Positions 37,301 through 49,699 of a stretch of 64,000 nt of DNA are shown here, piece after piece. The notes under the pieces were generated by a model. That model worked only from the letters and a program-made list of their open reading frames with translations. It was not told the origin of the DNA and searched no databases. The DNA is from Anisakis pegreffii (taxonomy: Eukaryota; Nematoda; Chromadorea; Rhabditida; Anisakidae): contig JAPYMA010003033.1 in the NCBI GenBank assembly GCA_035041965.1, forward strand, positions 62,001 through 126,000. Direction: 5' to 3'. How positions within the stretch are numbered: the stretch's first letter is position 1; every line of letters begins with the position of its first letter. The translations under genes were made by a program, and so were the position numbers.

Positions 37301-40300
37301 ATTTTACCTACATGAGGAGATATAGCTGATTTCCTAAAGGCATCTCAACTGGCGCAGTGACGCTCTTTTACATGCATTGTATCACTATAGATCGATCATT
37401 AAATTACTATAACATTATAAGGGTTACCATCTTCAAGCTAAAGATACCCTCAGGTTTGCCCTGTAACATGGTCCTTTCTTCACACCATCGGATTTCGTAA
37501 AATCTTCTAGTTTCAGAAAAGTATATATGTTGTCGGGTGATTTTACCTACATGAGGAGATATAGCTGATTTCCTAAAGGTATCTCAACTGGCGCAGTGAC
37601 GCTCTTTTACATGCATTGTATCACTATAGATCGATCATTAAATTACTATAACATTATAAGGGTTACCATCTTCAAGCTAACGATACCCTCAGGTTTGCCC
37701 AGTAACATGGTCCTTTCTTCACACCATCGGATTTCGCAAATTCTCTAGTTTCAGAAAAGTATATATGTTGTCGGGTGATTTTACCTACATGAGGAGATAT
37801 AGCTGATTTCCTAAAGGCATCTCAACTGGCGCAGTGACGCTCTTTTACATGCATTGTATCACTATAGATCGATCATTAAATTACTATAACATTATAAGGG
37901 TTACCATCTTCAAGCTAAAGATACCCTCAGGTTTGCCCTGTAACATGGTCCTTTCTTCACACCATCGGATTTCTAAAATCTTCTTGTTTCAGAAAAGTAT
38001 ATATGTTGTCGGGTGATTTTACCTACATGAGGAGATATAGCTGATTTCCTAAAGGCATCTCAACTGGCGCAGTGACGGTCTTTTACATGCATTGTATCAC
38101 TATAGATCGATCATTAAATTACAATAACATTATAAGGGTTACCATCTTCAAGCTAACGATACCCTCAGGTTTGCCCAGTAACATGGTCCTTTCTTCACAC
38201 CATCGGATTTCGCAAATTCTCTAGTTTCAGAAAAGTATATATGTTGTCGGGTGATTTTACCTACATGAGGAGATATAGCTGATTTCCTAAAGGTATCTCA
38301 ACTGGCGCAGTGACGCTCTTTTACATGCATTGTATCACTATAGATCGATCATTAAATTACTATAACATTATAAGGGTTACCATCTTCAAGCTAAAGATAC
38401 CCTCAGGTTTGCCCTGTAACATGGTCCTTTCTTCACACCATCGGATTTCGCAAATTCTCTAGTTTCAGAAAAGTATATATGTTGTCGGGTGATTTTACCT
38501 ACATGAGGAGATATAGCTGATTTCCTAAAGGTATCTCAACTGGCGCAGTGACGCTCTTTTACATGCATTGTATCACTATAGATCGATCATTAAATTACTA
38601 TAACATTATAAGGGTTACCATCTTCAAGCTAACGATACCCTCAGGTTTGCCCAGTAACATGGTCCTTTCTTCACACCATCGGATTTCGCAAATTCTCTAG
38701 TTTCAGAAAAGTATATATGTTGTCGGGTGATTTTACCTACATGAGGAGATATAGCTGATTTCCTAAAGGCATCTCAACTGGCGCAGTGACGCTCTTTTAC
38801 ATGCATTGTATCACTATAGATCGATCATTAAATTACTATAACATTATAAGGGTTACCATCTTCAAGCTAACGATACCCTCAGGTTTGCCCTGTAACATGG
38901 TCCTTTCTTCACACCATCGGATTTCGCAAATTCTTCTAGTTTCAGAAAAGTATATATGTTGTCGGGTGATTTTACCTACATGAGGAGATATAGCTGATTT
39001 CCTAAAGGTATCTCAACTGGCGCAGTGACGCTCTTTTACATGCATTGTATCACTATAGATCGATCATTAAATTACTATAACATTATAAGGGTTACCATCT
39101 TCAAGCTAACGATACCCTCAGGTTTGCCCAGTAACATGGTCCTTTCTTCACACCATCGGATTTCGCAAATTCTCTAGTTTCAGAAAAGTATATATGTTGT
39201 CGGGTGATTTTACCTACATGAGGAGATATAGCTGATTTCCTAAAGGCATCTCAACTGGCGCAGTGACGCTCTTTTACATGCATTGTATCACTATAGATCG
39301 ATCATTAAATTACTATAACATTATAAGGGTTACCATCTTCAAGCTAAAGATACCCTCAGGTTTGCCCTGTAACATGGTCCTTTCTTCACACCATCGGATT
39401 TCTAAAATCTTCTAGTTTCAGAAAAGTATATATGTTGTCGGGTGATTTTACCTACATGAGGAGATATAGCTGATTTCCTAAAGGTATCTCAACTGGCGCA
39501 GTGACGCTCTTTTACATGCATTGTATCACTATAGATCGATCATTAAATTACTATAACATTATAAGGGTTACCATCTTCAAGCTAACGATACCCTCAGGTT
39601 TGCCCAGTAACATGGTCCTTTCTTCACACCATCGGATTTCGCAAATTCTCTAGTTTCAGAAAAGTATATATGTTGTCGGGTGATTTTACCTACATGAGGA
39701 GATATAGCTGATTTCCTAAAGGTATCTCAACTGGCGCAGTGACGCTCTTTTACATGCATTGTATCACTATAGATCGATCATTAAATTACTATAACATTAT
39801 AAGGGTTACCATCTTCAAGCTAAAGATACCCTCAGGTTTGCCCTGTAACATGGTCCTTTCTTCACACCATCGGATTTCGCAAATTCTCTAGTTTCAGAAA
39901 AGTATATATGTTGTCGGGTGATTTTACCTACATGAGGAGATATAGCTGATTTCCTAAAGGCATCTCAACTGGCGCAGTGACGCTCTTTTACATGCATTGT
40001 ATCACTATAGATCGATCATTAAATTACTATAACATTATAAGGGTTACCATCTTCAAGCTAACGATACCCTCAGGTTTGCCCTGTAACATGGTCCTTTCTT
40101 CACACCATCGGATTTCGCAAATTCTCTAGTTTCAGAAAAGTATATATGTTGTCGGGTGATTTTACCTACATGAGGAGATATAGCTGATTTCCTAAAGGCA
40201 TCTCAACTGGCGCAGTGACGCTCTTTTACATGCATTGTATCACTATAGATCGATCATTAAATTACTATAACATTATAAGGGTTACCATCTTCAAGCTAAC

Positions 40301-40730
40301 GATACCCTCAGGTTTGCCCTGTAACATGGTCCTTTCTTCACACCATCGGATTTCGCAAATTCTCTAGTTTCAGAAAAGTATATATGTTGTCGGGTGATTT
40401 TACCTACATGAGGAGATATAGCTGATTTCCTAAAGGCATCTCAACTGGCGCAGTGACGCTCTTTTACATGCATTGTATCACTATAGATCGATCATTAAAT
40501 TACTATAACATTATAAGGGCTACCATCTTCAAGCTAACGATATCCTCAGGTTTGCCCAGTAACATGGTCCTTTCTTCACAGCATCCGATTTCACGCATTC
40601 TCTAGTTTCAGAAAAGTATATATGTTGTCGGGCAAATTTGCTTACTTAAGGAAATATAGCTAATTTCCTAAAGGTATCTCAGTTAGCTCAGTGGCGTTCG
40701 TTTATATGCACTGTACCACTATAGAATTAC
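34310..40730. repeat. 238-bp satellite array (about 26 units)
   Basis: Successive copies of ATCTCAACTGGCGCAGTGACG start at 34483, 34721, 34959, 35197 and so on to 40436, a 238-bp step with occasional 239. Units are nearly identical, with a few recurring variants: GGCATC/GGTATC, CCTGTAAC/CCAGTAAC, AACGATA/AAAGATA, CGCAAATTCTCTAG/CGTAAAATCTTCTAG. The edges decay: the copy after 40600 is clearly diverged, and the sequence before the gap (AACTAACGGTACCCTTAGGTT) is a diverged unit. No long ORF runs through a unit. The assembled copy number is a minimum because of the gap. Confidence 0.97.
34372..34471. other. 100-N assembly gap
   Basis: Exactly 100 N lie inside the satellite array. This is the usual placeholder for a gap of unknown size, so the real array may be much longer. 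Confidence 0.99.
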
Positions 40731-43700
40731 CTATTGATTATTTTTATAAGTTCATTTCACTATTGTTAAAATATACCTTTACACGTTAAATACATAAATA
40801 TGGTCGGTATCGGGCGAAAATATTAAAATGAAATCAAATTCTTTCTTTCCCAATGTTCTTACTGCTGCTGCTACAAACAGAAAAAGATTGTATCGGTGTG
40901 ATAATAACGACTTGTCTTGATTAAACGGGAAGATTAATCAATTGCTGAACTTGATTACTTTCTGAACTTGGTATATCCTCATTTGATTGCTTTCTGAACT
41001 CTTTGAGAAATCACCAGAGTATGCTGATTGCATCTCTCTTTTTGTTGCTGCAGTCAAAATAAACACGTATTTAAACGTCGGCAATGTGTTTGAGTTAAAT
41101 GAATGCTCTTTTGTCATTGTTCGCAATAAATCTTGTGACCTGCATTTACACAATGCATACGAACTGATGAATCGTTTAAAGCTGTCAGCATTATGAATTG
41201 ATGTTGCAACAGCAAAGAACGCATTGCGCTCTCAGAAGCTCGAAATAGCCAACAAACTAATTGAAGATGGTAATTGAAGGAGACATTGGTTTGGCATTGG
41301 TTTTTTATTCGGATATCCTCCATGGAATGTGCGACTAAACGAACAGCAAGAGCTACAATCTTTGTTCTATCTCTCAAAATCGAGATCCGTGATTGTTTTG
41401 AAATGAAATTTCCGTGAAGCTGGGTTGTGTGTGCTGAAAATTTGGTTTAGATCACAGTTGCGCAACCCAAAGAAGATTTACAGAAAATAGTACGATGTGA
41501 AAGATACACGATATCCATTGCATCATTTTCATTCCCACTACGTTTAATCACCAAAAGCGATATTGATGCTTCGGAGAGCATTGAAACTCTTTCCTTTTGT
41601 GTGTGTTCGAAAAGACTTTTGCGTTCGGATAATGAGCGCATTAGAGCACGTCGAATGAATTAATCATTTGCATTGAAAAATCTGAATCGAATTTTTTCGA
41701 GCTCCTGCACTAGGCCATCCTATGCTATTGATGATGTTTTCGCTTCATTATCTAACTATGCACCAAATATGCACTTTTATGCCGTGTTTCACGCCAGTAA
41801 TCTTCACTCATTGAGTTCCTGCAATATCACATGCTTTTTCATCTATTGTTCGGTTTGCTTGACTGACCTATCTAATTTATTATAGATGAGATTTTCATTT
41901 TCAAATGTTCTTTGTCAGTGATACGGTAGCGATTGTTGACAGATCTGGAATGAGTGAATAGAAATTCCGCTCTTAGAACTAATTAGAACTAATTCATCTA
42001 GCACATTCGCTATCCACCTCGGTCGTAGTTGAACTTCCTATCGTGTTGAATCGAAAGATTTTTGAGATTCTTGAATTGTATGATGGCTTTAGAGCAAATG
42101 AAGGCTCTAGAGCCTCTTTAGGGGATTCACAGATTGGAGTCTGTTTTAATGAGTCATAAAGACGGCAGTTAGTTTTTTTAAATCGCAGTCTACGCACAAT
42201 TTAAGCATTCCATATAATTGTGTGCATAATTCTCTGGTGATTTCGTGTGAAGTGCGCATGGATTGTATCATAGATTTAAGTGGCTAATGTTCATACGATA
42301 TCAATACGCTTATTACGAGCTGCTTATGATGAATGCATTCCAGAGAAGCAGTAATGCATGCAGATGAAACGATCAAACGCTCAGACGCGATCAGCGTTCA
42401 GATCAAAGCGCTAACCAAACCAAATAATGTTTGTGCATCAACGTATAAATGTCGTTTCCGTGTATTTTCCATAAATATCGAAATGTTTCCATCATCATCG
42501 CACCAGCCATCTAATGTTTGCATATCCGGCTAGTCTAGTCTATATTAAGCGAAAAAAACATTGCAAAGTGAACTAAATCTTTACCATCGCAACCAATTAA
42601 GTCTCGCTCTACGTTCCGTGATAATAAATCGAGCAAGTCGTCGAATTGCTTTCGATGTCATGATATTTCTTTCAATCATGGGAATCTTAAATCAAAGCAG
42701 ATTTCAAATTTGATATCATCTCCAATGTATTGCATCTATGTGTGAATCTGTGAGAATAAAATAACAATAAATATTGCCGTTGGTAAAATCAAATTATATT
42801 CTTCCTCTCTGTTTTGCACTAGTAATCAGCGATCTTTCAACACACCATCTTTCGGATTCACTCTAACCGAATCTGCCTGTGCTCGATCGAGCAATCCATG
42901 TTTCACTACTAACAAACATAGTAACATGTATGAGAGTTGACTGGAGGAATATGATATATATCCATTAGATTTAAAGTAATGTTTACTGAAAATTCGTCGC
43001 TATCGAAGTCGATGCTATGCGATTCGTAGTGTTTACACAGCAATAACTTTTACGCGACTAGCGGAAAGTGAACAGCGATTGTGAGAAAAACTTTTGTCCT
43101 TAGTGATGCTCGACTGAACATCCTAAAGCTATGATATTTTCTTAGTGTCTTGTCAGTCCATTAACCGATACTAAACGCGAAAAAATTAACATCTCATCGC
43201 GGATCTTAGAATGTTCATTTCTCTGATTCATTTTCCTCACTGAACATTCACATATGTGATCGTTGAGTATGTTGAAATACTGTGTAGGCGATGTTATTGT
43301 CAAAAATGAAAGCTATCGATGATGTGATCATCATGGAGATGCAGATAAAGATCATTCTTAGCCCTTCGGGCATCTTTAACTAAAATTTATGCCGTCGATT
43401 AGCGCTATTATACAAAATTCCAAATCTCACTAAATGCAATAGCTTCTGATATTATTGCACATTGCTCTGAGTTTTTTGTTTGCATTACTAAGTCTCTACT
43501 TTCTCGCTGTCTACTTCAAGTTCTAGGATCTAGAAGAAATACAGAGAGAGTGCTTCAACAAATTGGCTTCATTCGTTTCATTCCATTGATGCGTTCACAT
43601 TTGAATTCATATGGTGAATGCTGAATTAATATGTTCGAATGAAACCATATCATTTCATTCCAACATTCCATTAATTTCTATTCTTTGTTGACTAGAAGAA

Positions 43701-44325
43701 GAAGCTTCAAAGAAATTTTTAATCGTTGTCATGAATAATCTATCAATTCAGATTAGCACTAGTGCATCTGAGGAGGACCATTTGACGAATGACGAAATTC
43801 TATTTTTAGTCGACGTTTCTCACAGACGCGTAAAAATGAGGTTAGCTAGAACTGAGTTTAGTTGCTAATCCCCCGAGTGAGCCGTTGAACCATCTAAATT
43901 CATCTGGTTTTTTTTCTGGAGTGCTCTTTCCGGATTTGCAAGTGCTTACTGAATGTCTTCGAGGGATTATGTTGAGAATGAGTGGTGAAGAGCGCGATTA
44001 TTCATGACAGGCAGACAGGTTGCATGATGTCCTCTAATCGTACTATTTGTCATGCAATAACCATGCAGCAGCTTGGTTCTAGTCGAATGAGTGGGGCAAA
44101 AACTGGCAAAAAACGTGCTTTCTATTCGACAAAAATTGTCCACTTCCTTGGAACACTACAAGGCGCTCTTTCATTCAGAAATTGTTATGTTTATCGTTTG
44201 AGAAATTTATTAAATCTTGGATGAAATCAACTGAGAACGAATAGCTGCTGCATTACCTGAATTGGTCAGGCTATCAAATGTTTGAAACATAGCTGGCCAC
44301 TGTGTGTTTCTACTGGCTCCTGTAG
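40731..44325. other. Mostly non-coding; one possible first exon
   Basis: A - strand frame 41641-41447 starts with ATG and encodes a plausible soluble stretch (MRSLSERKSLFEHTQKER...), with a GTAAAT donor in CTGTAAATC near its end. Another - frame (42197-41994) is Ser/Thr-rich and follows a TTGTGCGTAG acceptor. Neither links to other exons. The rest shows nothing. Confidence 0.25.
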
Positions 44326-44507
44326 CTTGCCTTCCTTTGCCAGTTGTTATCGAGTCATTCGATGTATTATGCGTTCATTTAAAGTCGAGTGAAGAATTTA
44401 TTTCATTTCCGCTTTTTTTCATTCTCTTCCCAGAAACGTGGTCAGAAACTGAGCTTACTGATCAGAAACTGAAATTACTCAAGATTCACCATTTTAGCTA
44501 TTGCTAA
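44326..44507 (+). other. Candidate terminal exon
   Basis: After the acceptor CTGGCTCCTGTAG an open frame of 59 codons runs to TAA. It has a hydrophobic middle and the end TELTDQKLKLLKIHHFSYC. A second strong acceptor (TTTTTTTCATTCTCTTCCCAG) lies inside it and would give a shorter exon in the same frame. No upstream partner was found. Confidence 0.28.
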
Positions 44508-45532
44508 TTATGTGATACTCTCGCATCGGTATGTCATTTTCAGCCACTCACTTCGACTTTGAAGCTTCGAACGTATATCGAGTTATATTCCCAGTCTTTT
44601 AAAAGAATTTTTTGGAAATTGAAATTTTAAAGAAGTCAATTACGCAGTTAACATATCATAGACACTGAATTTTTGAGGTTTAGTAAATTATTCGTTGATT
44701 GATTGAGGCAATAAAATTGATAGAGCACATTCCATATATTACTGTCGTTTTTTTTGTTTCATCAATGTTTCAGCTATGATTTCTAATGTTTACTAAGAAA
44801 TTGTTTGCGGTTACATAGAGGTAAGCGGAAGGAAGGAAACAATTTTCTTGACATTGCGAAAGAAATCTGGATGTATCATTGAATATCACGAGTGGTAATT
44901 ATTATGCTTTGGTCATTCATCCACATCTTGTGCATAATTCATGCGAGTTGTCAACCAGTATGGCAATACACTGCGTAAAAGATTGCTTAAATAAAAGAAT
45001 ATTATGCTCACTGCTCATACGTAGCACAATCGAGATCCAAATTGCCAGTGCAACCGTGTAGAGCGCCGCGTCTGATCACGTTGAAGCCATTAACTCAACT
45101 GAGTGGAGCGAACACCATGAGATTAAGTGTACTTCATTGGTTCTCATGCTTGAATTGCGTGAGCAGTGAGTTTGTCTGGAAATTGTTTGATATTCACTCC
45201 TGTTCCACCTAAAAGCAGTGGCTTACAGCATCTTGTGTGCAAAATTGAGATGAGAGACTGGCGATCAATCCATCAGGTGAATCGATCACGCATATTTTCT
45301 GGAATGATAGGTTTCGGTGTATGATTGGATGTCACTGAACTCGATTTGTGGGCGACATTTGCTCTCAGAAGCGTCTTATGACATTTGTGACAAATTTCGT
45401 TAGCCAAATTTGTTAGACATCGCTACAAATTGGCATTGAACATCTTTTCATTTCAGTGAATCAATCCTTCATTGTTATCAAAAGCACCGATCTGTTATCA
45501 GTGTATTGTTGTCGATACTAATTCACTTATGT

Positions 45533-45654
45533 TGATATTGGTACACCACTCGGTTTCGAGCAAAATTTTTCTCTTTTCTCGGGTACGTCGTCGTGGGTTC
45601 GATTCCCGTTCGCGGAGAAAAATTTTGCTCGAAACCGAGTAGTATACCAATATC
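45533..45654. mobile_element. Foldback element with a tRNA T-arm in its loop
   Basis: Arms of about 40 bp (TGATATTGGTACACCACTCG, TTTCGAGCAAAATTTTTCTC, and their complement) differ at only a couple of positions. The loop of about 40 bp contains GTGGGTTCGATTCCCG, a perfect Pol III B-box/T-arm. No acceptor stem, D-arm or anticodon arm pairs around it, so it is not an intact tRNA gene. Confidence 0.7.
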
Positions 45655-46083
45655 ATTAATGTTGTTGTGAGCCTGAGCCAGCAGGCTATGATCCGGCTTA
45701 TACCTATTATCCAATCATCACTTCTTTTGTCTTTCTGATTCTAAGGAAGGCAAGTTCGGAATGTTTTCGTGCAGAAATTAGTCACAATTAAATCGTGTTT
45801 ATGTTTCACCGTTCACTTGGGTTTCCCAATTGTTTATCTGCATGAGCAGTCGCACTTTCAGAGAATTACTACATGAAGATTTTCAAACTAAACGAGAAAA
45901 ATTGTGTCGTCTGGTGCTTGATTTGTTGATGTTTCATAGGTTTATTTTTTGTCGAAACGTTTTCTTCGCTTACATCTCAAGAGGTTTCTTAATTTCCTAG
46001 TTTCATCAGTCAACAACAAATCGTAAATCAACGTCACGTGTAAATCAACGAGCGCTTAACGATTGGGTCAACTGGAAGAAAGC

Positions 46084-46115
46084 GGAAGGAAGAACTCAAT
46101 TGAGTTCTTCCTTCC
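46084..46115. repeat. Perfect 32-bp palindrome
   Basis: GGAAGGAAGAACTCAA is followed directly by its reverse complement with no spacer. The 3' arm continues into further CTTC repeats. The sequence could extrude as a cruciform. Confidence 0.9.
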
Positions 46116-46166
46116 TTCCTTCAAAACATCAATAGTATCTAGCGACAATTTAGCTTATTTTTGCAG

Positions 46167-46286
46167 CCGATGTCCACTCGTTTTGCTCATTACGAACCTC
46201 TTGTTGCTATATTTCTAGTGGATGACGTCGTTGTTGACGACTGCTTCAATTGTTTGCTTGGCATTCATTTGAGTCGAGTCTCTTGA
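46167..46286 (+). other. Candidate terminal exon
   Basis: A strong acceptor (TAGCTTATTTTTGCAG) is followed by 39 codons and TGA, with an acidic-hydrophobic stretch VAIFLVDDVVVDDC. A Lys/Arg-rich open frame just upstream (about 45995-46130, after TTAATTTCCTAG) could precede it, but the connecting donor is weak. Confidence 0.25.
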
Positions 46287-48011
46287 GCTTATTGTTAGCC
46301 CGCTTGACTTCATAGTCTCTTCTGATGCGACACAATTGTCTAACGTTTCTTCTACATTCAGCGACTGGCCGGAAATTGCTTAAGAATGGAGAGCACAAAA
46401 TTCGATTGTTTGCATCTTGCGTTGAAGCACTTTTTTGGATAATGTGTATTTATCGCAATATATTATCATTGTAATCCAGTTGGTTCCATTCAAAGTAGCT
46501 ACATTCAGTTTCGTTTATTCTCAGTGGGATTCATTAGTGGAGCAGACAGTATCTTCATGATTCTTTTATAATTTGCAGTAGTTAACCATGTTCACTTATG
46601 GGATCAGTTTCGCATTTCCTTCAAACTGATGTAACGATCGCCAACAGCAACGTTTGATCGTTCGACTGATGCATTTCATATGTAAATCGAATGCTGTCAG
46701 GTAGAACAGTTGTATGAGTGAATAAACAATCGAGCATTCACAGAATTCAGCTTTTATAAATGTCCGACTGAAGAATTTCATCAAATCTTAACTTTACTTC
46801 ACACAAAGGTTCTGTGACAACTCGGGTTGTTGGTTTGTAGCTATGACAGAACATCATGCACACAAATATTCCATCTTTCTCGTAGATGGGATAATGAATG
46901 TGTCTTGGCTTCGTGTTTGTTGCCTTTATGATCTATTTATAATGACTGTGATAATACTTTACTTGTTACAGGGACATATTGGAACAAGTTCATAACCACT
47001 TGCTAATGAAAACTGCGAATCTGAATGATTATACACGACCAAACACCGATCAGCTTAGTGTTTTGAGAAGCATTTTTAGATTTACCCTCGATCTCATCAC
47101 AACGCTTCAATCGTAAACACCTATTTTAGCGGATAAAGTAATATTACACAACTTGCAGATCACTTCAAGGCGCCAGTCTATCTCGCAAATTCTCAGCGCC
47201 TTTCTCATGCATTCTTTCATTTGCCTACAAATTCTTTCAAGTCATTCCCTCTTTTTGTTTGCCGAGCGAATCTCACGGATTGATGGAAACCTGATAATGT
47301 CCATTACTTTGTTTTGTTAGTTTCTTTGAAAGTCCGACTGAGTGCCGAATGCAGTTGAGGATAAATAAAATTTGATTAGATGCAGATTTGGAATTGGAGA
47401 AAAAAATTGACTTTGCACGAAACTGCACACACTGATTAGCGCAAAATCTTGCTCTAAACAAAGCCAAACGGGAAATCTTATCAAAACAAAGCAGCTAAGA
47501 GTAAATGTTAAAGCTATGGCAAATAGAATTCACTGGTAATTAAATATGTTAATGGATTCAGCGTCACCATGCCAAAAGCGTGCACACATGTCAAAGCCAT
47601 TGGTTGATTCTCACGAATCTCTATTCAACCTCCAATTTGAGTTATTTTTACTTAAGCTTACCACCATTATTACTCTTTCATAAAATCCTTCTTCATTCTA
47701 TTCAAACAATAAACAAATAAATTTTATCGTCAAGCAGCATCCAACAATGCTTTCTGACTTTGTGTCACGATCACATAATATTTTTCTGAGAAATGAAGCA
47801 GTTTGTTTCCTGTAAACGAACTCCTAAATTATTCATCAACCTTATTCACTACATGCATTTATGAATAAATCATTATTGCAATGTGTTTATTTGTCATGTT
47901 ATCGCCATTAAAAATACATTTTCTTAGTATATTTAGATGTCCAGGTTGGTTCAGGTCGATTACGACGATGTTCAAATCATTCCAACGATAATGTCATCTC
48001 ATTTGTTTCAG

Positions 48012-48121
48012 TTGAACGCATGCAATTCATCAACGTCACAATTAACCGTGACTGCGATGATCGTTATTTCTCTTATGTGTTTTCTCATGAACAGTTCATT
48101 TAACGAAATCATTTACAGTAG
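48012..48121 (+). other. Candidate membrane-segment exon
   Basis: It is bracketed by TCATTTGTTTCAG and a strong donor CAGTAG|GTATGT, 110 bp, phase 0 in and two bases over at the end. It encodes an Asn/Ser-rich start and then LTVTAMIVISLMCFLMNSSF, a likely transmembrane helix. It could be a receptor segment (helix 6 of a rhodopsin-type GPCR is one idea). No matching helices were found nearby. Confidence 0.35.
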
Positions 48122-48320
48122 GTATGTTCCCTATCATATAAATACCTAATCTCGAAATCCATTTATTCATATATTTGGTTGCATATGCGTCACTTGTCAT
48201 TTAGATCAAATATTTGTGTTTTGATCATCCAGTAAGATCAGATTCGAAATCAAAGCTGCGAAAATCAAACATTTTAACTAATTATCAAGCGGTGTGATTC
48301 TGATTTGCACTCAAAAATTT

Positions 48321-48865
48321 TCAAATCTTGTTAACGCTCAATCTACCTGACTTCGAAAGAAATGCAGTTTTGAATTTGTATGCCACTTGAAAAGTCGTAA
48401 TGAAGTTTTTGTGTGGGTTGAGGGCACTTGTGTTGTGAGCACAACGAACCTCTTGCCCCATCTTCGTCAGTAACTTGTCCGCTGATGAATATACCTGAAG
48501 AAAAGTAAGTGCACGAGCGAAAAAAGTCACCGATACTACGATTGCAAATGTGGGCGAATGGATAGCCACAATCATAAATTCATCACTGACTAACTTTCAA
48601 GAGTACTTTCCGCTGGAATGGAGGATGCTTCAATAAATTTCTGTTCTGCGATATGTCTACATATCGGATATAAATTCTGCCTCAGTTCCTGCTTTACCTT
48701 CAGTGATTGGGGTGTGTCGCATGACATTCGATGATCTGCTGAATGTTCGAAACGTTTTCGGAAGCAACATTGTGTTGCTTCTACCATCATTCTGTCCACT
48801 TGCTTCAACGCTTCGACTCGTATGTCGGAATGCTGCTCAACATTCTCCTTAGCTTCTCGATTTTC
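48321..48865 (-). CDS. Candidate two-exon gene, unknown product
   Basis: On the - strand, an exon ending at 48698 (CTGAAG|GTAAAGC) encodes up to 56 codons of helical, Cys-containing sequence. An exon 48494-48321 follows a very good acceptor (TTACTTTTCTTCAG) with 57 codons and a stop, in matching phase 0. The 5' border of the first exon is unclear: an in-frame TGA lies directly upstream, and a competing frame (with KIEKLRRML) is open over its first part. No family was recognised. Confidence 0.33.
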
Positions 48866-49610
48866 TCATCTGCTAAAGTTCTATGATTAATTCTGTGGAA
48901 TTTTATAACGATAAATAAAATTTTCAGCTTAACGGCTTATCTCGATTAAGCAGTGAGGAGATGGATCCAATATCCTCCTGAAAATACTCTTGCAAAATAT
49001 TGGGATCATTGCTTAGTGAAAACAATATAACATGTCTATCAGAGGATTATTGTTCTTATTAAAATCTCTTCCGTGAGCTTTTAAAAGCATTTAGTGGAGA
49101 AGCTCATTGCATTAGTCAATGAATTGCTGTTTCAATCGAAAATTAATCTTCACTGATGGTTAGTCAGCATGATGTGAAAATGCGAATTGTTCGATCATCC
49201 CTTGATCAGCTCAACATTTCGTTTGCTCTCGATGTTCCTCTAATCTCCTGTCTAGATTGTAGAAGGAATTTCCTTATAAATTCCTCCCTATGTTAAATTT
49301 AACTGAACCTTGCAAGCTCCAAAGCCCTGAACCGTAAATCCACTTAACTCTAAGAAATTTCATCTAGCTATGCCAATGGCCTCAAGCGTTTAATATATTC
49401 TACTCGTGAAGAAAAAAAGAAATTCAATAGTGGAAAAAAAACTTGATAGCAAATAGTAAACTAAGCGAAAACTTTTCGCTATCCAAAGCAATAGATTTTG
49501 CCATCAGCATAGTGTTACTCTAATGAAAATGAATAACGATAAATGATTGGTTGGCATTTAATATGAGGAAATTAAAAGGTTGAAGTGCGCATTTAATCAA
49601 CTTATTCCCT

Positions 49611-49699
49611 AATGCTGATGGCTGCTATTTTATAACTCTTTTTTGAGCGTCTCAATTCGAGACGCTCAAAAACGAGTGATAAAATGGCCATCAGCATTA
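49611..49699. repeat. Long near-perfect hairpin (microRNA-precursor-like or foldback)
   Basis: AATGCTGATGGC at the 5' end pairs with GCCATCAGCATT at the 3' end, and TTTTTGAGCGTCTC with GAGACGCTCAAAAA around a 5-nt AATTC loop. Over about 42 bp of stem there are only two single mismatches and one small bulge. The outside is flanked by TA on both sides. It could be a miRNA precursor or a small MITE. Confidence 0.75.

Noticed and set aside
34344..38983. Repeated open frames of 60-100 codons inside the satellite units
   Set aside because: They recur because the unit recurs, are broken by single-base variants in most copies, and partly read through N. They do not behave like a conserved protein.
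45584..45620. Intact tRNA gene
   Set aside because: Only the T-arm/B box is present. No D-arm, anticodon arm or pairing acceptor stem surrounds it.
46084..46130. Palindrome with CTTC repeats as a transcription terminator
   Set aside because: Hairpin terminators of this kind are bacterial; the window is eukaryotic and no gene ends here.
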